Positions 17,170 to 25,865 of a stretch of DNA of 64,000 bases are shown here, in pieces; the first letter of the stretch is position 1; every line of letters begins with the position of its first letter. The position numbers and the translations under genes are program-made. The stretch lies in contig JBCCMQ010000004.1 in assembly GCA_039026235.1 (NCBI GenBank), positions 62,001-126,000 of the forward strand, read 5' to 3'. The notes below the pieces were generated by a model, which did not search any database, had not been told where the DNA came from, and saw only the letters and a list, made by a program, of their open reading frames with translations. This DNA comes from JBCCMQ01 sp039026235 (GTDB lineage Bacteria > Pseudomonadota > Alphaproteobacteria > Rhodobacterales > Rhodobacteraceae).

Positions 17170-18444
17170 ATGAGCACAATCATCGATATCCACGCGCGCG
17201 AAATTCTCGATAGCCGCGGAAATCCCACCGTTGAAGTCGACGTTGTGCTGGAAGACGGCACCATGGGCCGGGCAGCCGTGCCCTCGGGCGCCTCAACCGG
17301 TGCCCATGAAGCCGTGGAGAAACGTGACAACGACAGCGCCCGCTACAAGGGCAAGGGCGTCCTGGAAGCGGTCGCCGCAGTCAACGGCGAGATCGCCGAA
17401 GAACTGATTGGCATGGATGTCACCGAACAGGAAACGCTTGACGCCACGATGATCGAGCTGGACGGCTCGCCCAACAAGGGGCGCCTTGGTGCAAACGCCA
17501 TTCTGGGTGTCAGCCTTGCGTCAGCCAAGGCCGCGGCCGAGTTTTCGATGCAGCCCCTCTACCGCTATGTCGGCGGCACCGCCGCGCGGGTCCTGCCGGT
17601 GCCGATGATGAATATCATCAACGGCGGCGAACACGCAGACAATCCGATCGACATTCAGGAATTCATGATCATGCCGGTCAGCGCCGCCAATATCCGCGAA
17701 GCCGTGCGCATGGGTTCCGAGGTCTTTCACACCTTGAAGAAAGAGCTTTCAGAGGCCGGTCACAACACCGGCATCGGCGATGAAGGTGGCTTTGCGCCCA
17801 GCCTGAGTTCCACCCGAGAAGCACTTGATTTCATTTTAAAATCAATTGAAAAAGCTGGCTACTCGCCGGGTGCGGACATCTACCTCGCGCTTGATTGCGC
17901 ATCGACCGAATACTTTCAGAACGGCGCCTATGTGATGGCTGGCGAAGGCAAGACCCTTAGCCCGGAGCAGAATGTCGACTATCTTGCCGCGCTGGTGGCC
18001 GATTATCCGATCATTTCGATCGAAGACGGCTGTGCAGAAGATGACTGGGACGGCTGGAAAGCGCTGACCTATGCGCTGGGGGCACAAGTTCAGCTGGTGG
18101 GCGACGATCTTTTCGTCACCAACCCTACGCGACTGGCCCGGGGGATCGACGAGGGCTGTGGCAACAGCCTTCTGGTCAAGGTGAACCAGATCGGCACGCT
18201 CAGCGAAACGCTGCGCGCCGTGGATATGGCCCACCGCGCACGGATGAGTTGCGTGATGTCGCATCGGTCCGGCGAAACCGAGGACGCCACCATATCCGAT
18301 CTGGCGGTGGCCACCAATTGCGGCCAGATCAAAACCGGATCGCTGTCGCGGTCGGACCGTCTGGCAAAGTACAATCAGCTGATCCGGATCGAGGAAACCC
18401 TGGGTGAGGCGGCAATGTACGCCGGCGCCAGCATACTGAAATAG
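17170..18444 (+). CDS. eno: Enolase
   Basis: The product of 424 residues has the usual length. It converts 2-phosphoglycerate to phosphoenolpyruvate. Present are the N-terminal AREILDSRGNPTVEVDV, SGASTGAHEA mobile loop, GDEGGFAPS, the Mg ligands in ALDCAS and SIEDG and DDLFVTN, and the catalytic Lys in VKVNQIGTLSE. The start at 17170 gives the conserved MSTIIDIHARE; upstream in-frame codons are not family-like. A short AT-rich patch with a TTA codon lies at 17825-17855 (residues about 219-229). Confidence 0.97.
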   Translation: MSTIIDIHAREILDSRGNPTVEVDVVLEDGTMGRAAVPSGASTGAHEAVEKRDNDSARYKGKGVLEAVAAVNGEIAEELIGMDVTEQETLDATMIELDGSPNKGRLGANAILGVSLASAKAAAEFSMQPLYRYVGGTAARVLPVPMMNIINGGEHADNPIDIQEFMIMPVSAANIREAVRMGSEVFHTLKKELSEAGHNTGIGDEGGFAPSLSSTREALDFILKSIEKAGYSPGADIYLALDCASTEYFQNGAYVMAGEGKTLSPEQNVDYLAALVADYPIISIEDGCAEDDWDGWKALTYALGAQVQLVGDDLFVTNPTRLARGIDEGCGNSLLVKVNQIGTLSETLRAVDMAHRARMSCVMSHRSGETEDATISDLAVATNCGQIKTGSLSRSDRLAKYNQLIRIEETLGEAAMYAGASILK

Positions 18445-18511
18445 CGGCGCACGGGGCTCGAACCGCAAAGCGGTTACGACACGGCGCGCGGGCCGCAGGA
18501 AGGGACTGGCG

Positions 18512-19117
18512 ATGGAACTCTCACCCGGCACTTTCGACGTGCCGCCAGGCATGATCGCGACCGTGGTCACCTATCTGGAGATGCAGGCACCGCCCACACC
18601 ACGGCCCGTCCCCGATCAGCCGGATCTGATGCTGGTCAAGGCCGAGCACCCCATGACCGCGTGGTACCGTGATCTGTTCTCTTCCGTGGGTGCCGACTGG
18701 TTGTGGTTTTCACGGCTCGACATGGACGACCGATCGCTGGCGGCGGTCCTGGGTTCGCGCAACACCTGGATCTATTCCGTCAAGGACGGCAAAAGGGATC
18801 TGGGTCTCTTGGAGCTAGACTTCAGTGTGCCCGGCGAATGTGAGCTCGCCTTTTTCGGCCTCGCCAAACCGCTGATTGGCACCGGCGCCGGGCGCTGGCT
18901 GATGGCGCAGGCGCTTGGCATTGCCTGGGATCAGCCGATTTCGCGCTTCCACGTTCATACCTGCACGCTCGACAGCCCGGCCGCCTTGTCATTTTACATG
19001 CGTAGCGGCTTCAAACCCGTGCGGCAGGCCATTGAAATCGCACCGGATCCCCGGCTGAATGGGCAGATTGCGCCCTGTGCGGCACCGCAGATCCCGCTTT
19101 TTGGCACCCCGGTCTAG
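18512..19117 (+). CDS. GNAT family N-acetyltransferase
   Basis: The 201-residue GNAT-fold protein shows FFGLAKPLIGTGAGRWLMAQAL as the acetyl-CoA loop and HVHTCTLDSPAALSFYMRSGF as motif B. The N-terminal ~80 residues are an extension seen in a Rhodobacterales subfamily; the substrate is unknown. It has its own ribosome site (AGGAAGGGAC, 18498-18507) 4 bases upstream of the ATG at 18512. A small hairpin (AACCGC-AAA-GCGGTT, 18461-18475) lies between it and eno. Confidence 0.85.
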   Translation: MELSPGTFDVPPGMIATVVTYLEMQAPPTPRPVPDQPDLMLVKAEHPMTAWYRDLFSSVGADWLWFSRLDMDDRSLAAVLGSRNTWIYSVKDGKRDLGLLELDFSVPGECELAFFGLAKPLIGTGAGRWLMAQALGIAWDQPISRFHVHTCTLDSPAALSFYMRSGFKPVRQAIEIAPDPRLNGQIAPCAAPQIPLFGTPV

Positions 19118-19124
19118 CCGGGTC

Positions 19125-20099
19125 TCACGGAACCAGCACGATCTTCCCGCCCTGTCCTGCCTCCAGCACCGCGACATGGGCCGCGCTGGCCTCTGACAAG
19201 GGCATGCTCGTGCCGACCACCGGCTTCAGGCTGCCGTCCGCCGCGCCGGCAAGAATATCCTCAAGCGCTGCTGCCATCTGATCCGGCGTGGCGTTCCAAA
19301 GCGCAATGCCACGAATATCGAGCTCTTTCATCATCGCGACGCGTGGCACGATGGTGATCTCGCCCCGGTTGCCGATAATGACGATGCGCCCGTGTTTCGC
19401 GGCGATATCCATGTCAGCGGCAAGGTTCACATTGGCCAGCATCTCAAGGATCAGGTCCGGACCCTGGCCGCCGGTGAAGTCGATCACCTTATCCAGATAT
19501 CCGGGCGCGGTATGATCGACGGCCAGATCGGCGCCCTGGGACCGGATCAGTTCCAACCCGGCGGTCGTGCCGCCGGAGCCGATTACCGTCAGCCCGGCAC
19601 GCTTGGCCAATTGGATCGCCGAGGTGCCGACCGAGCCGCTGGCGCCGTGGATGAAAACGGTCTCTCCGGCCTTGGCAGACCCGCGTTCGAAAAGCGCATA
19701 ATGGGCCGTGGTAAAAGACACGCCAAAGGCGGTGGCCTCGGCGAAACCAACGCTTTCAGGCAATGTCATGACATGATCGGCACGGCAAAGCATCTCTTCG
19801 GCATAGGCGCCGTCCATGGCAAAACGCAGGGCCACGCCGGTGAAAACGCGGTCGCCGACGCTCAGGCCCGTGACGCCGGCGCCGACCGAGGCAATGACAC
19901 CGGCCGCATCTCCGCCGGGCGTATAGGGCAAGTCCGGCAACACCGCATAGACACCGCTTCGCATGTACGTATCCGCCGGGTTCACACCGGCCGCCTTGAC
20001 GGTCAGCACAACCTCACCCGGTCCGGGCTCAGGCGCCGCGATCTCTTCCACCTGCATCACCTCGGGACCACCGAAACTATGTGCGCGCACGGCCTTCAT
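19125..20099 (-). CDS. NADPH:quinone reductase / zinc-less medium-chain dehydrogenase
   Basis: The 324-residue MDR-superfamily protein has N-terminal MKAVRAHSFGGPEVMQVEE and a Rossmann domain with VFIHGASGSVGTSAIQLAKRAGLTVIGSGGT (shortened by reader from about 140-170), which binds NADPH. Zinc ligands of alcohol dehydrogenases are lacking, consistent with quinone oxidoreductase (Qor-like). Divergent from the cupin gene and convergent with the GNAT gene. Confidence 0.87.
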   Translation of the reverse strand: MKAVRAHSFGGPEVMQVEEIAAPEPGPGEVVLTVKAAGVNPADTYMRSGVYAVLPDLPYTPGGDAAGVIASVGAGVTGLSVGDRVFTGVALRFAMDGAYAEEMLCRADHVMTLPESVGFAEATAFGVSFTTAHYALFERGSAKAGETVFIHGASGSVGTSAIQLAKRAGLTVIGSGGTTAGLELIRSQGADLAVDHTAPGYLDKVIDFTGGQGPDLILEMLANVNLAADMDIAAKHGRIVIIGNRGEITIVPRVAMMKELDIRGIALWNATPDQMAAALEDILAGAADGSLKPVVGTSMPLSEASAAHVAVLEAGQGGKIVLVP

Positions 20100-20169
20100 G
20101 ACCCGTCTCCCTCAAATCCGATTGGCCGCACACTGGACCCATTTCGCCCGCTCTGGCAAGAAGGCCCGG

Positions 20170-20595
20170 ATGACGGCCGATGAGATTATTCAAAGCCTTG
20201 GGCTTGAGCCGCACCCAGAGGGCGGCCATTTTCGCCAGACCTGGATTGCGCCTGCAAAGTTTAACACCCGCGCCACAGGAACGGCGATCTATTATCTTCT
20301 CAAAGCGGGCGAGCGCAGCCATTGGCACAAGGTCGATGCCACCGAGATCTGGCATTTCTACGCGGGCGCGCCGCTTACGCTGCGCCAATCTGTAACCGAG
20401 CTGGGCCCCGCGACGGTGCACATCGTTGGCGCCAATCTGGCTGCAGGAGAAAGGCCCCAGGTCATCGTGGCCGAAAACCACTGGCAATCAGCCGCGACGA
20501 TGGGCGCCTGGACCCTGGTTGGCTGCACGGTCAGTCCGGCGTTCCGCTTTGACGGCTTCACGCTGGCCGCCCCGGGCTTCGATATCCCGGACTAG
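20170..20595 (+). CDS. DUF985 cupin family protein
   Basis: The 141-residue protein shows the DUF985 cupin pattern: LGLEPHPEGGHFRQTW, then AIYYLLKAGERSHWHKVDATEIWHFY with the His metal ligands, and a C-terminal LVGCTVSPAFRFDGFTLA. The exact reaction is unknown; a sugar-nucleotide or amino-sugar isomerase-like role has been suggested for relatives. The in-frame region upstream of the ATG at 20170 overlaps the divergent dehydrogenase and is not coding. Confidence 0.85.
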   Translation: MTADEIIQSLGLEPHPEGGHFRQTWIAPAKFNTRATGTAIYYLLKAGERSHWHKVDATEIWHFYAGAPLTLRQSVTELGPATVHIVGANLAAGERPQVIVAENHWQSAATMGAWTLVGCTVSPAFRFDGFTLAAPGFDIPD

Positions 20596-20611
20596 GGCGC
20601 TGCTGGGCGCG

Positions 20612-21748
20612 TCAGCCCTTTGCGCGGCTCAGATCTGTGCCCCGCTGGTCGGGCATAGGTCGGCTGACGATGCCCCCACCGATGGCCGCCGCGACGCCCG
20701 TCGTACCCGGACATGTGGTTGGCAGGCCGCGCGCCACGCGGACCGCCAAATATGCAAAGGCTTGGGCTTCCAGCATGTCGCCGTCCAGTCCGACCTCTTC
20801 AACCGCCAGCACCGGCAACTGGCAGCGGTCGTGCAGAAAACCCATCAGGACAGGGTTCTTGCGCCCGCCGCCCGCCACTAGAATGCGGGACGGGGGCTGC
20901 GGCACATGGTCGAGACCGGCGGCCACAGCGGCAGCGGCCACATGAGCCAGCGTTGCCGCCGCGTCGGCATCGGACAGCTCAGCCACGGCCTGCCGCAGGA
21001 TGTCAAAATCGTTTCTGTCCAGCGACTTGGGTGGCAGCTTCAGAAAATAGGGCAAGCCAAGCGCCCGGTCGACGATGGACCGATCCGGTGTCCCCTGTTC
21101 GGCCAGGCCCCCGCCGTCATCAAACCGCTGGCCCCGTCGTTCGAACACAAGATCGTCAATCGGCGCATTGGCAGGACCAGTGTCAAAGGCCATCAGCGCC
21201 CCGTCGGCCTCGGGCGCAGGCTTGGATGGATCGATCCAGCTCAGGTTGCCGACCCCGCCCAGGTTCAGGAAGGCCACGGGTGCCGCCTCACCCAGATACT
21301 TCGCCAAAGCAAAGTGATAGAACGGCGCCAGCGGAGCGCCCTGCCCGCCCATCTCTACATCGGCCGTGCGAAAATCCCAAACCACGGGTTTGTTCAGAAC
21401 CTCGGCTAGAACTTGGCCGGACCCGATCTGGTGGGTGCCGCGCCCGCGCGGATCATGGGCCACCGTCTGTCCGTGAAAACCGATCAGTTCGGCCTCGGGA
21501 AAGCCCGACAGCGCCAGCGCATGGCGCCGCTCGACCACCTCGGCCCCGGCCTCCAGTCCGGGATCGCCGGGCCAGGATCCGAGCAGACCGCGCAAAACTG
21601 CCCTTTCTTCCGGCGGATAGGCCCGGTAGCCGGTTTTGCCGAACCCATGGATTTCGACACCGTCCGTTCTCAGCAAGGCCGCATCCACACCGTCCATCGA
21701 CGTGCCGGACATTGCGCCCAACGCCCAAACCGGTCCCGCCTGCTTCAT
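20612..21748 (-). CDS. anmK: Anhydro-N-acetylmuramic acid kinase
   Basis: The 378-residue kinase phosphorylates and opens 1,6-anhydroMurNAc to MurNAc-6-phosphate in cell-wall recycling. Seen are MSGTSMDGVDAALL, the ATP-binding signature at residues 13-26, WDFRTADVEMGGQGAPL, FDTGPANAPIDD with the catalytic Asp region, VAGGGRKNP, and the C-terminal PGTTG. The frame extends upstream to 21820, but the start at 21748 gives the usual N-terminus. Divergent from tyrS, 60 bases apart. Confidence 0.94.
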   Translation of the reverse strand: MKQAGPVWALGAMSGTSMDGVDAALLRTDGVEIHGFGKTGYRAYPPEERAVLRGLLGSWPGDPGLEAGAEVVERRHALALSGFPEAELIGFHGQTVAHDPRGRGTHQIGSGQVLAEVLNKPVVWDFRTADVEMGGQGAPLAPFYHFALAKYLGEAAPVAFLNLGGVGNLSWIDPSKPAPEADGALMAFDTGPANAPIDDLVFERRGQRFDDGGGLAEQGTPDRSIVDRALGLPYFLKLPPKSLDRNDFDILRQAVAELSDADAAATLAHVAAAAVAAGLDHVPQPPSRILVAGGGRKNPVLMGFLHDRCQLPVLAVEEVGLDGDMLEAQAFAYLAVRVARGLPTTCPGTTGVAAAIGGGIVSRPMPDQRGTDLSRAKG

Positions 21749-21808
21749 GGCTTTTCCTTGCTTCCGCGCACCGCTATAGACGGCGGCGCCAACATGGACG
21801 AAGCGCGC

Positions 21809-23062
21809 ATGACCTACCACCCGAAATCGGAGTTCCTGAACGTGATCCGCGACCGCGGGTTCCTGTCCGATTGCACCGATCTACAGGCGCTGGACGAACG
21901 CATGGCCAAGGAAACGGTCACGGGCTACATCGGTTTCGATCTGACCGCGACGTCGCTGCATATCGGCAATCTGGTGCAGATCATGCTGCTGCGCTGGATG
22001 CAGAAGACCGGGCACCGCCCAATCACCCTGATGGGCGGCGGCACGACAAAAGTGGGCGATCCGTCCGGCAAGGACGAAATGCGCAAGATCCTGTCGGTGG
22101 CGCAGATCAATGCCAATGCCGATGGAATCCGGCAGATCTTTGCCCGCTATATCTCTTACGGTGGCGGTGCCACCGATTCCCCGCTGGTCAACAACGCGGA
22201 ATGGCTGGACAAACTCGGCTATATCGACTTCCTGCGCGACATCGGAAAACATTTTACGATCAACCGGTTGCTGGCCTTTGAGTCGGTTAAGTCGCGACTG
22301 GATCGCGAACAGGCGCTCAGCTTTATTGAGTTCAACTACATGCTGCTGCAGGCCTATGACTTCCTCGAACTCTACCGCCGATACGGCTGCATCGTGCAGA
22401 TGGGCGGCTCGGACCAGTGGGGCAACATTGTCTCGGGTGCCGACCTGATCCGGCGGGTCGAGGCAACCGAAGCCTTCGGGCTGACCACGCCGCTGGTCAC
22501 CCGGTCAGACGGCAAGAAGATGGGCAAATCAGCCGAAGGCGCGATCTGGCTGAACGAAGACCGGATGTCGTCCTATGACTTCTGGCAGTGGTGGCGGAAT
22601 GTCGACGACGCGGATGTGGGCAAATTCCTGAAGATGTTCACCGAGATCGCGCTGGACGAATGCAGCCGGCTGGGCGCCCTGGGCGGATCGGAAATCAACG
22701 AAGCCAAGGTCATACTGGCGGATGCGGTGACAACGCTTTGCCGGGGCAAGGATGCCGCCGATGCGGCGCGCGCGACGGCCCGTGAGGTCTTTGAGAAAGG
22801 CGGCATTGGCAACGATCTGCCCCGGCTGGAACTCGCATCGGAAGATGTCGGGGATGGCATCTCGATCGTTCAGTTGATCGTTAGGTCCGGGCTGGCCAAA
22901 TCCGGCAAGGAAGCGAAACGGCTGATTGCCGAAGGCGGGGCACGTATCGATGACGCGCCCCTGTCGGATGCCGGGCTGACCTTGGATGCGGCGGCCCTGT
23001 CCAGCCCGGTAAAGCTCAGTGCCGGGCGCAAACGCCATGCGCTGGTCACCCTGGTGGGGTAA
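21809..23062 (+). CDS. tyrS: Tyrosyl-tRNA synthetase
   Basis: The product of 417 residues is a class I synthetase. The HIGH-like motif is HIGN (in LHIGNLVQIMLL), the KMSKS-like motif is KKMGKS, and the Tyr-binding region is QMGGSDQWGNIV. A C-terminal S4 RNA-binding domain (LVRSGLAKSGKEAKRLIAEGG) follows. The start is between two in-frame ATGs; I prefer 21809 (MTYHPKSEF), the typical N-terminus in this group, over 21794. Confidence 0.95.
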   Translation: MTYHPKSEFLNVIRDRGFLSDCTDLQALDERMAKETVTGYIGFDLTATSLHIGNLVQIMLLRWMQKTGHRPITLMGGGTTKVGDPSGKDEMRKILSVAQINANADGIRQIFARYISYGGGATDSPLVNNAEWLDKLGYIDFLRDIGKHFTINRLLAFESVKSRLDREQALSFIEFNYMLLQAYDFLELYRRYGCIVQMGGSDQWGNIVSGADLIRRVEATEAFGLTTPLVTRSDGKKMGKSAEGAIWLNEDRMSSYDFWQWWRNVDDADVGKFLKMFTEIALDECSRLGALGGSEINEAKVILADAVTTLCRGKDAADAARATAREVFEKGGIGNDLPRLELASEDVGDGISIVQLIVRSGLAKSGKEAKRLIAEGGARIDDAPLSDAGLTLDAAALSSPVKLSAGRKRHALVTLVG

Positions 23063-23229
23063 CCGCGGGACTTTCAGGCCGGACGGTCAGGTCGGGGGAC
23101 CCGACCAAGGCAACCGTTATCCGCCGGATTCGCCCCGACGAGGAAAAGGCGGCCGTCGCAGTAACGATCGAAGCTTTCAGAACCTATGTCGGTCAGCTGC
23201 GCCCGGGTGGACCGGGGCCCTACCCATGG

Positions 23230-23571
23230 GTGTCAGATGCGATCAGAGCAGGGCGCGTCTGGGGATGTTTTGAAGGGGAAAGGCTGGTGGGTATCACCGC
23301 CGCCGGGCAGCCCCACGGTCCGATCTGGGTTCTGAACCTGATCGGAATTCTGCCAGATGCGCGCGGCGCGGGCCATGGGGCGGCCCTGCTGGATGCTGTC
23401 TATTGCGCGGCCCGGTCCGCCGGTGCCGAGGCCCTGCGCCTGACCACCACCGTCAAGATGGAGGCTCTGGTGGCTTTCTATGTCCGTCAGGGTTTCTCGG
23501 CGACCCATGTCGCCTATCCGTCCCATCGGCGCGACCGGCATTTGCGGATCTTCATGAAGCGTCCACTCTAG
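23230..23571 (+). CDS. GNAT family N-acetyltransferase, start unclear
   Basis: From the first conventional start (GTG 23230) this encodes 113 residues with the GNAT acetyl-CoA loop (PDARGAGHGAALLDAV) and motif B (ALVAFYVRQGF). The same frame is open back to 22954, and 23101-23229 encodes a convincing GNAT N-terminus (ATVIRRIRPDEEKAAVAVTI, then EAFRTYVG), but without any ATG, GTG or TTG. Either a rare start such as ATT/ATC/CTG is used or the start codon is lost. The gene follows tyrS closely on the same strand. Confidence 0.65.
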   Translation: MSDAIRAGRVWGCFEGERLVGITAAGQPHGPIWVLNLIGILPDARGAGHGAALLDAVYCAARSAGAEALRLTTTVKMEALVAFYVRQGFSATHVAYPSHRRDRHLRIFMKRPL

Positions 23572-23596
23572 GCCGGCCGCCTGTTGCGGCGGGAAG

Positions 23597-24565
23597 CTAG
23601 CCGCCCATCATCCAAGTGCCCTCCGGCCAGAAAGCATGGAATGCAAAGGCGAACATGACGTCATGGGCGACATCGCTGCCGTCCGCGCCGCGTACGCGGA
23701 TCGTGCCGACGTCACGGCCCCGCGCGATGATTTCCGTGTCGAGGGCGCTGGCCTGACCGGCCTCCCATGTGATCACGAGACCCGCCTCTTCCACACGCGG
23801 CTCTTGCTGCAGGCGGATCAGGGGCCAGGCCCGGTCACCCACGCGAAGAACACGCATCAGGGGCGGGATACCATTCGGCGGCAAGTCACCGCTGTAAAGG
23901 AATGGCCGGGTCGAGCTGTCATAGCTGATGTAGGGGTTTCGGCCATAGGTCCGTGGCCAGACCGGCTGATCCATGATCAGCCCATCGGGATTGCGGGCCT
24001 TGTACTGATCAAAGCTTTCCATCCAGCTTGGGATCTGGACCAGCTCTTTGTCCAGCATCTCGCCGACGATGGCGGTCGCCGTCGCCTGCTGCCACCAGCT
24101 TTCGGTCTGCCGGTCATACATCACCATGTCCGAGTTTCTGAGCTTGCCCGACACCCCAAACGACAGAAGCTGACCGTCAAGGCGTCGGTCAAACACCATG
24201 CCGGAATTGCAAAGCGGGCAGAATGTCACCGCGACCGGAACATCACCAACCGTGTCATTGACGATCTCATGCCAGGTCAGATAGCGGATTGGATAGGCGC
24301 GCGGGTCCTGACCTTCGATTTCCAGCGTGATCACCGGCTCACGGCCACCAATCCGGGTTTCTTCGGCAACCGGCAGAAACGTCACCTGATCGAGCGCCGG
24401 AATACCGTCCTTGGGCGGACCACCGGACAGAATTTCCACCCATTCGACCGAGGTCTTCGTGAAGTCCGTATTGGGCCACTCGCGGCGCCAGAAATTCGGA
24501 TCTGCGGCCACTTCACCGGCCACAAAAGCAAGGGCGAAGGCGATTGAGAGAATTCTTCGATACAT
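23597..24565 (-). CDS. DUF3179 domain-containing exported protein
   Basis: The product of 322 residues has a signal peptide (MYRRILSIAFALAFVAGEVAA) and a DUF3179 domain with GREPVITLEIEGQDPRAYPI, the conserved TFCPLCNSGMVFDR cysteine motif, and SWWQQATATAIVGEM. The function of the family is unknown. I placed the start at 24565 because of a GGAGGGAC ribosome site 5 bases upstream and the signal peptide; the frame is open to 24655. It is 105 bases downstream of the exported cyclophilin gene. Confidence 0.88.
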   Translation of the reverse strand: MYRRILSIAFALAFVAGEVAADPNFWRREWPNTDFTKTSVEWVEILSGGPPKDGIPALDQVTFLPVAEETRIGGREPVITLEIEGQDPRAYPIRYLTWHEIVNDTVGDVPVAVTFCPLCNSGMVFDRRLDGQLLSFGVSGKLRNSDMVMYDRQTESWWQQATATAIVGEMLDKELVQIPSWMESFDQYKARNPDGLIMDQPVWPRTYGRNPYISYDSSTRPFLYSGDLPPNGIPPLMRVLRVGDRAWPLIRLQQEPRVEEAGLVITWEAGQASALDTEIIARGRDVGTIRVRGADGSDVAHDVMFAFAFHAFWPEGTWMMGG

Positions 24566-24670
24566 TTGCGGTCCCTCCGACGAGCCATTTCGCAAAAGAT
24601 GGCAGCGCCGCTGCGTAGCGGACAGGCGCATCACGAAGGTTTGAGCGGGCGTCACCGCCCGCTTTAGGGA

Positions 24671-25216
24671 TTAATCAGTGACCCGGACCGCAACCATTCG
24701 GTCAGGCGCACCCTGGACCGCGCCATTTTGTCCGGTGCCAAGCTTGATGGCGTCGACGATTTCCATGCCGGATGTCACGCGACCTACGACGGTGTACTGG
24801 CCGTTGAGGAATGGCCCGTCAGCGAACATGATGAAGAACTGGCTATTGGCCGAGTTCGGATTCTGCGACCGGGCCATGCCCACCACGCCGCGCTCATAGG
24901 GCACATCCGAGAATTCGGCAGGCAGATCCGGCCGGTCCGATCCGCCAAAGCCAGCGCGCGACAGGTTCCCATCGGACTTGCCATATTGCACATCGCCGGT
25001 CTGGGCCATGAAACCTTCGATCACGCGGTGGAACACCACGTCGTCATAGGCGCCTTCGGCGGCCAGCGCCGTGATCTGCGCGACATGCTGGGGCGCCACG
25101 TCTTCAAGAAGATCGATCACGATGGTTCCGTTGGCTTCACCGGCAACATCAATTTCAAGACCGACCGAAAGAGCGGGTGTCGCAACCATTCCCAGAACAA
25201 AAGCAAGGCTACGCAT
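24671..25216 (-). CDS. Peptidyl-prolyl cis-trans isomerase, cyclophilin type, exported
   Basis: The 181-residue cyclophilin has an N-terminal signal-like segment (MRSLAFVLGMVATPALS), so it should work in the periplasm. Catalytic and binding residues are in FHRVIEGFMAQTGD and FFIMFADGPFLNGQYTVVGRV. Its ATG overlaps the stop of the upstream cytoplasmic cyclophilin by 8 bases. The pair is a duplicated gene with one copy retargeted to the envelope. Confidence 0.92.
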   Translation of the reverse strand: MRSLAFVLGMVATPALSVGLEIDVAGEANGTIVIDLLEDVAPQHVAQITALAAEGAYDDVVFHRVIEGFMAQTGDVQYGKSDGNLSRAGFGGSDRPDLPAEFSDVPYERGVVGMARSQNPNSANSQFFIMFADGPFLNGQYTVVGRVTSGMEIVDAIKLGTGQNGAVQGAPDRMVAVRVTD

Positions 25217-25715
25217 CGGCGGCCACCTTGACGCTGATCATCCGATCAGGGCTTGCCGGCGGTTCGCCCCGCTGGATGTTGTCCACATGCTCCATTCCCG
25301 AGACTACGCGGCCATAGACGGTGTACTGGCCATTCAGAAAGTGGTTGTCGGTGAAGTTAATGAAAAACTGGCTGTTGGCTGAATTGGGATTGGACGACCG
25401 CGCCGCGCCCAGGGTTCCGCGGTCATGGGGCAGTTTGGAAAACTCGGCCGGCAGATCGGCCATGTCCGATCCGCCCGTCCCGGCCCGGCGGATATCAAAG
25501 TTCTCTTCCATGTTACCATGGGCCACGTCACCGGTTTGGGCCATGAACCCGTCGATCACCCGGTGAAAGCACACGTTGTCGTAAGCTCCGGCCCGAGCCA
25601 GTTCCTTCATGCGGGCCGCATGCTGCGGCGCCACATCAGCCAGAAGCTCGATCACCACCTCGCCACCCTTTAGCGCCATGACGATTGTGTTCTCGGGATC
25701 TTTGATTTCGGCCAC
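25209..25715 (-). CDS. ppiB: Peptidyl-prolyl cis-trans isomerase, cyclophilin type, cytoplasmic
   Basis: The product of 168 residues has no signal sequence. Motifs FHRVIDGFMAQTGD, GGSDMADLPAEF and FFINFTDNHFLNGQYTVYGRV identify a cyclophilin. The frame is open far upstream through the antisense of pgk, which is not coding; I chose the GTG at 25715 because an AAGGAG site lies 7 bases before it and because it gives the usual N-terminus. It is divergent from pgk. Confidence 0.92.
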   Translation of the reverse strand: MAEIKDPENTIVMALKGGEVVIELLADVAPQHAARMKELARAGAYDNVCFHRVIDGFMAQTGDVAHGNMEENFDIRRAGTGGSDMADLPAEFSKLPHDRGTLGAARSSNPNSANSQFFINFTDNHFLNGQYTVYGRVVSGMEHVDNIQRGEPPASPDRMISVKVAADA

Positions 25716-25865
25716 CTGGGCGCTCCTTGTGTTCTTGTGTGTTTGGCGTGAACCTAGGGGATCGTCAGGGAGAGGAAAAGGCCTGCCCGAAATTCGTGCA
25801 GCCTCGGTTGACCGGTTGGCCGAGAAACGCCAAAGACCCCACGACACAGCAGAAGGGGCACCGCC

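Noticed and set aside
18461..18475. Hairpin after eno as a terminator
   Set aside because: Stem is only 6 pairs and no T run follows in either direction, so I did not call it a terminator.
20713..22281. 522-codon open frame on the plus strand
   Set aside because: It crosses the antisense of anmK and another frame of tyrS, with Arg/Pro-rich shadow composition.
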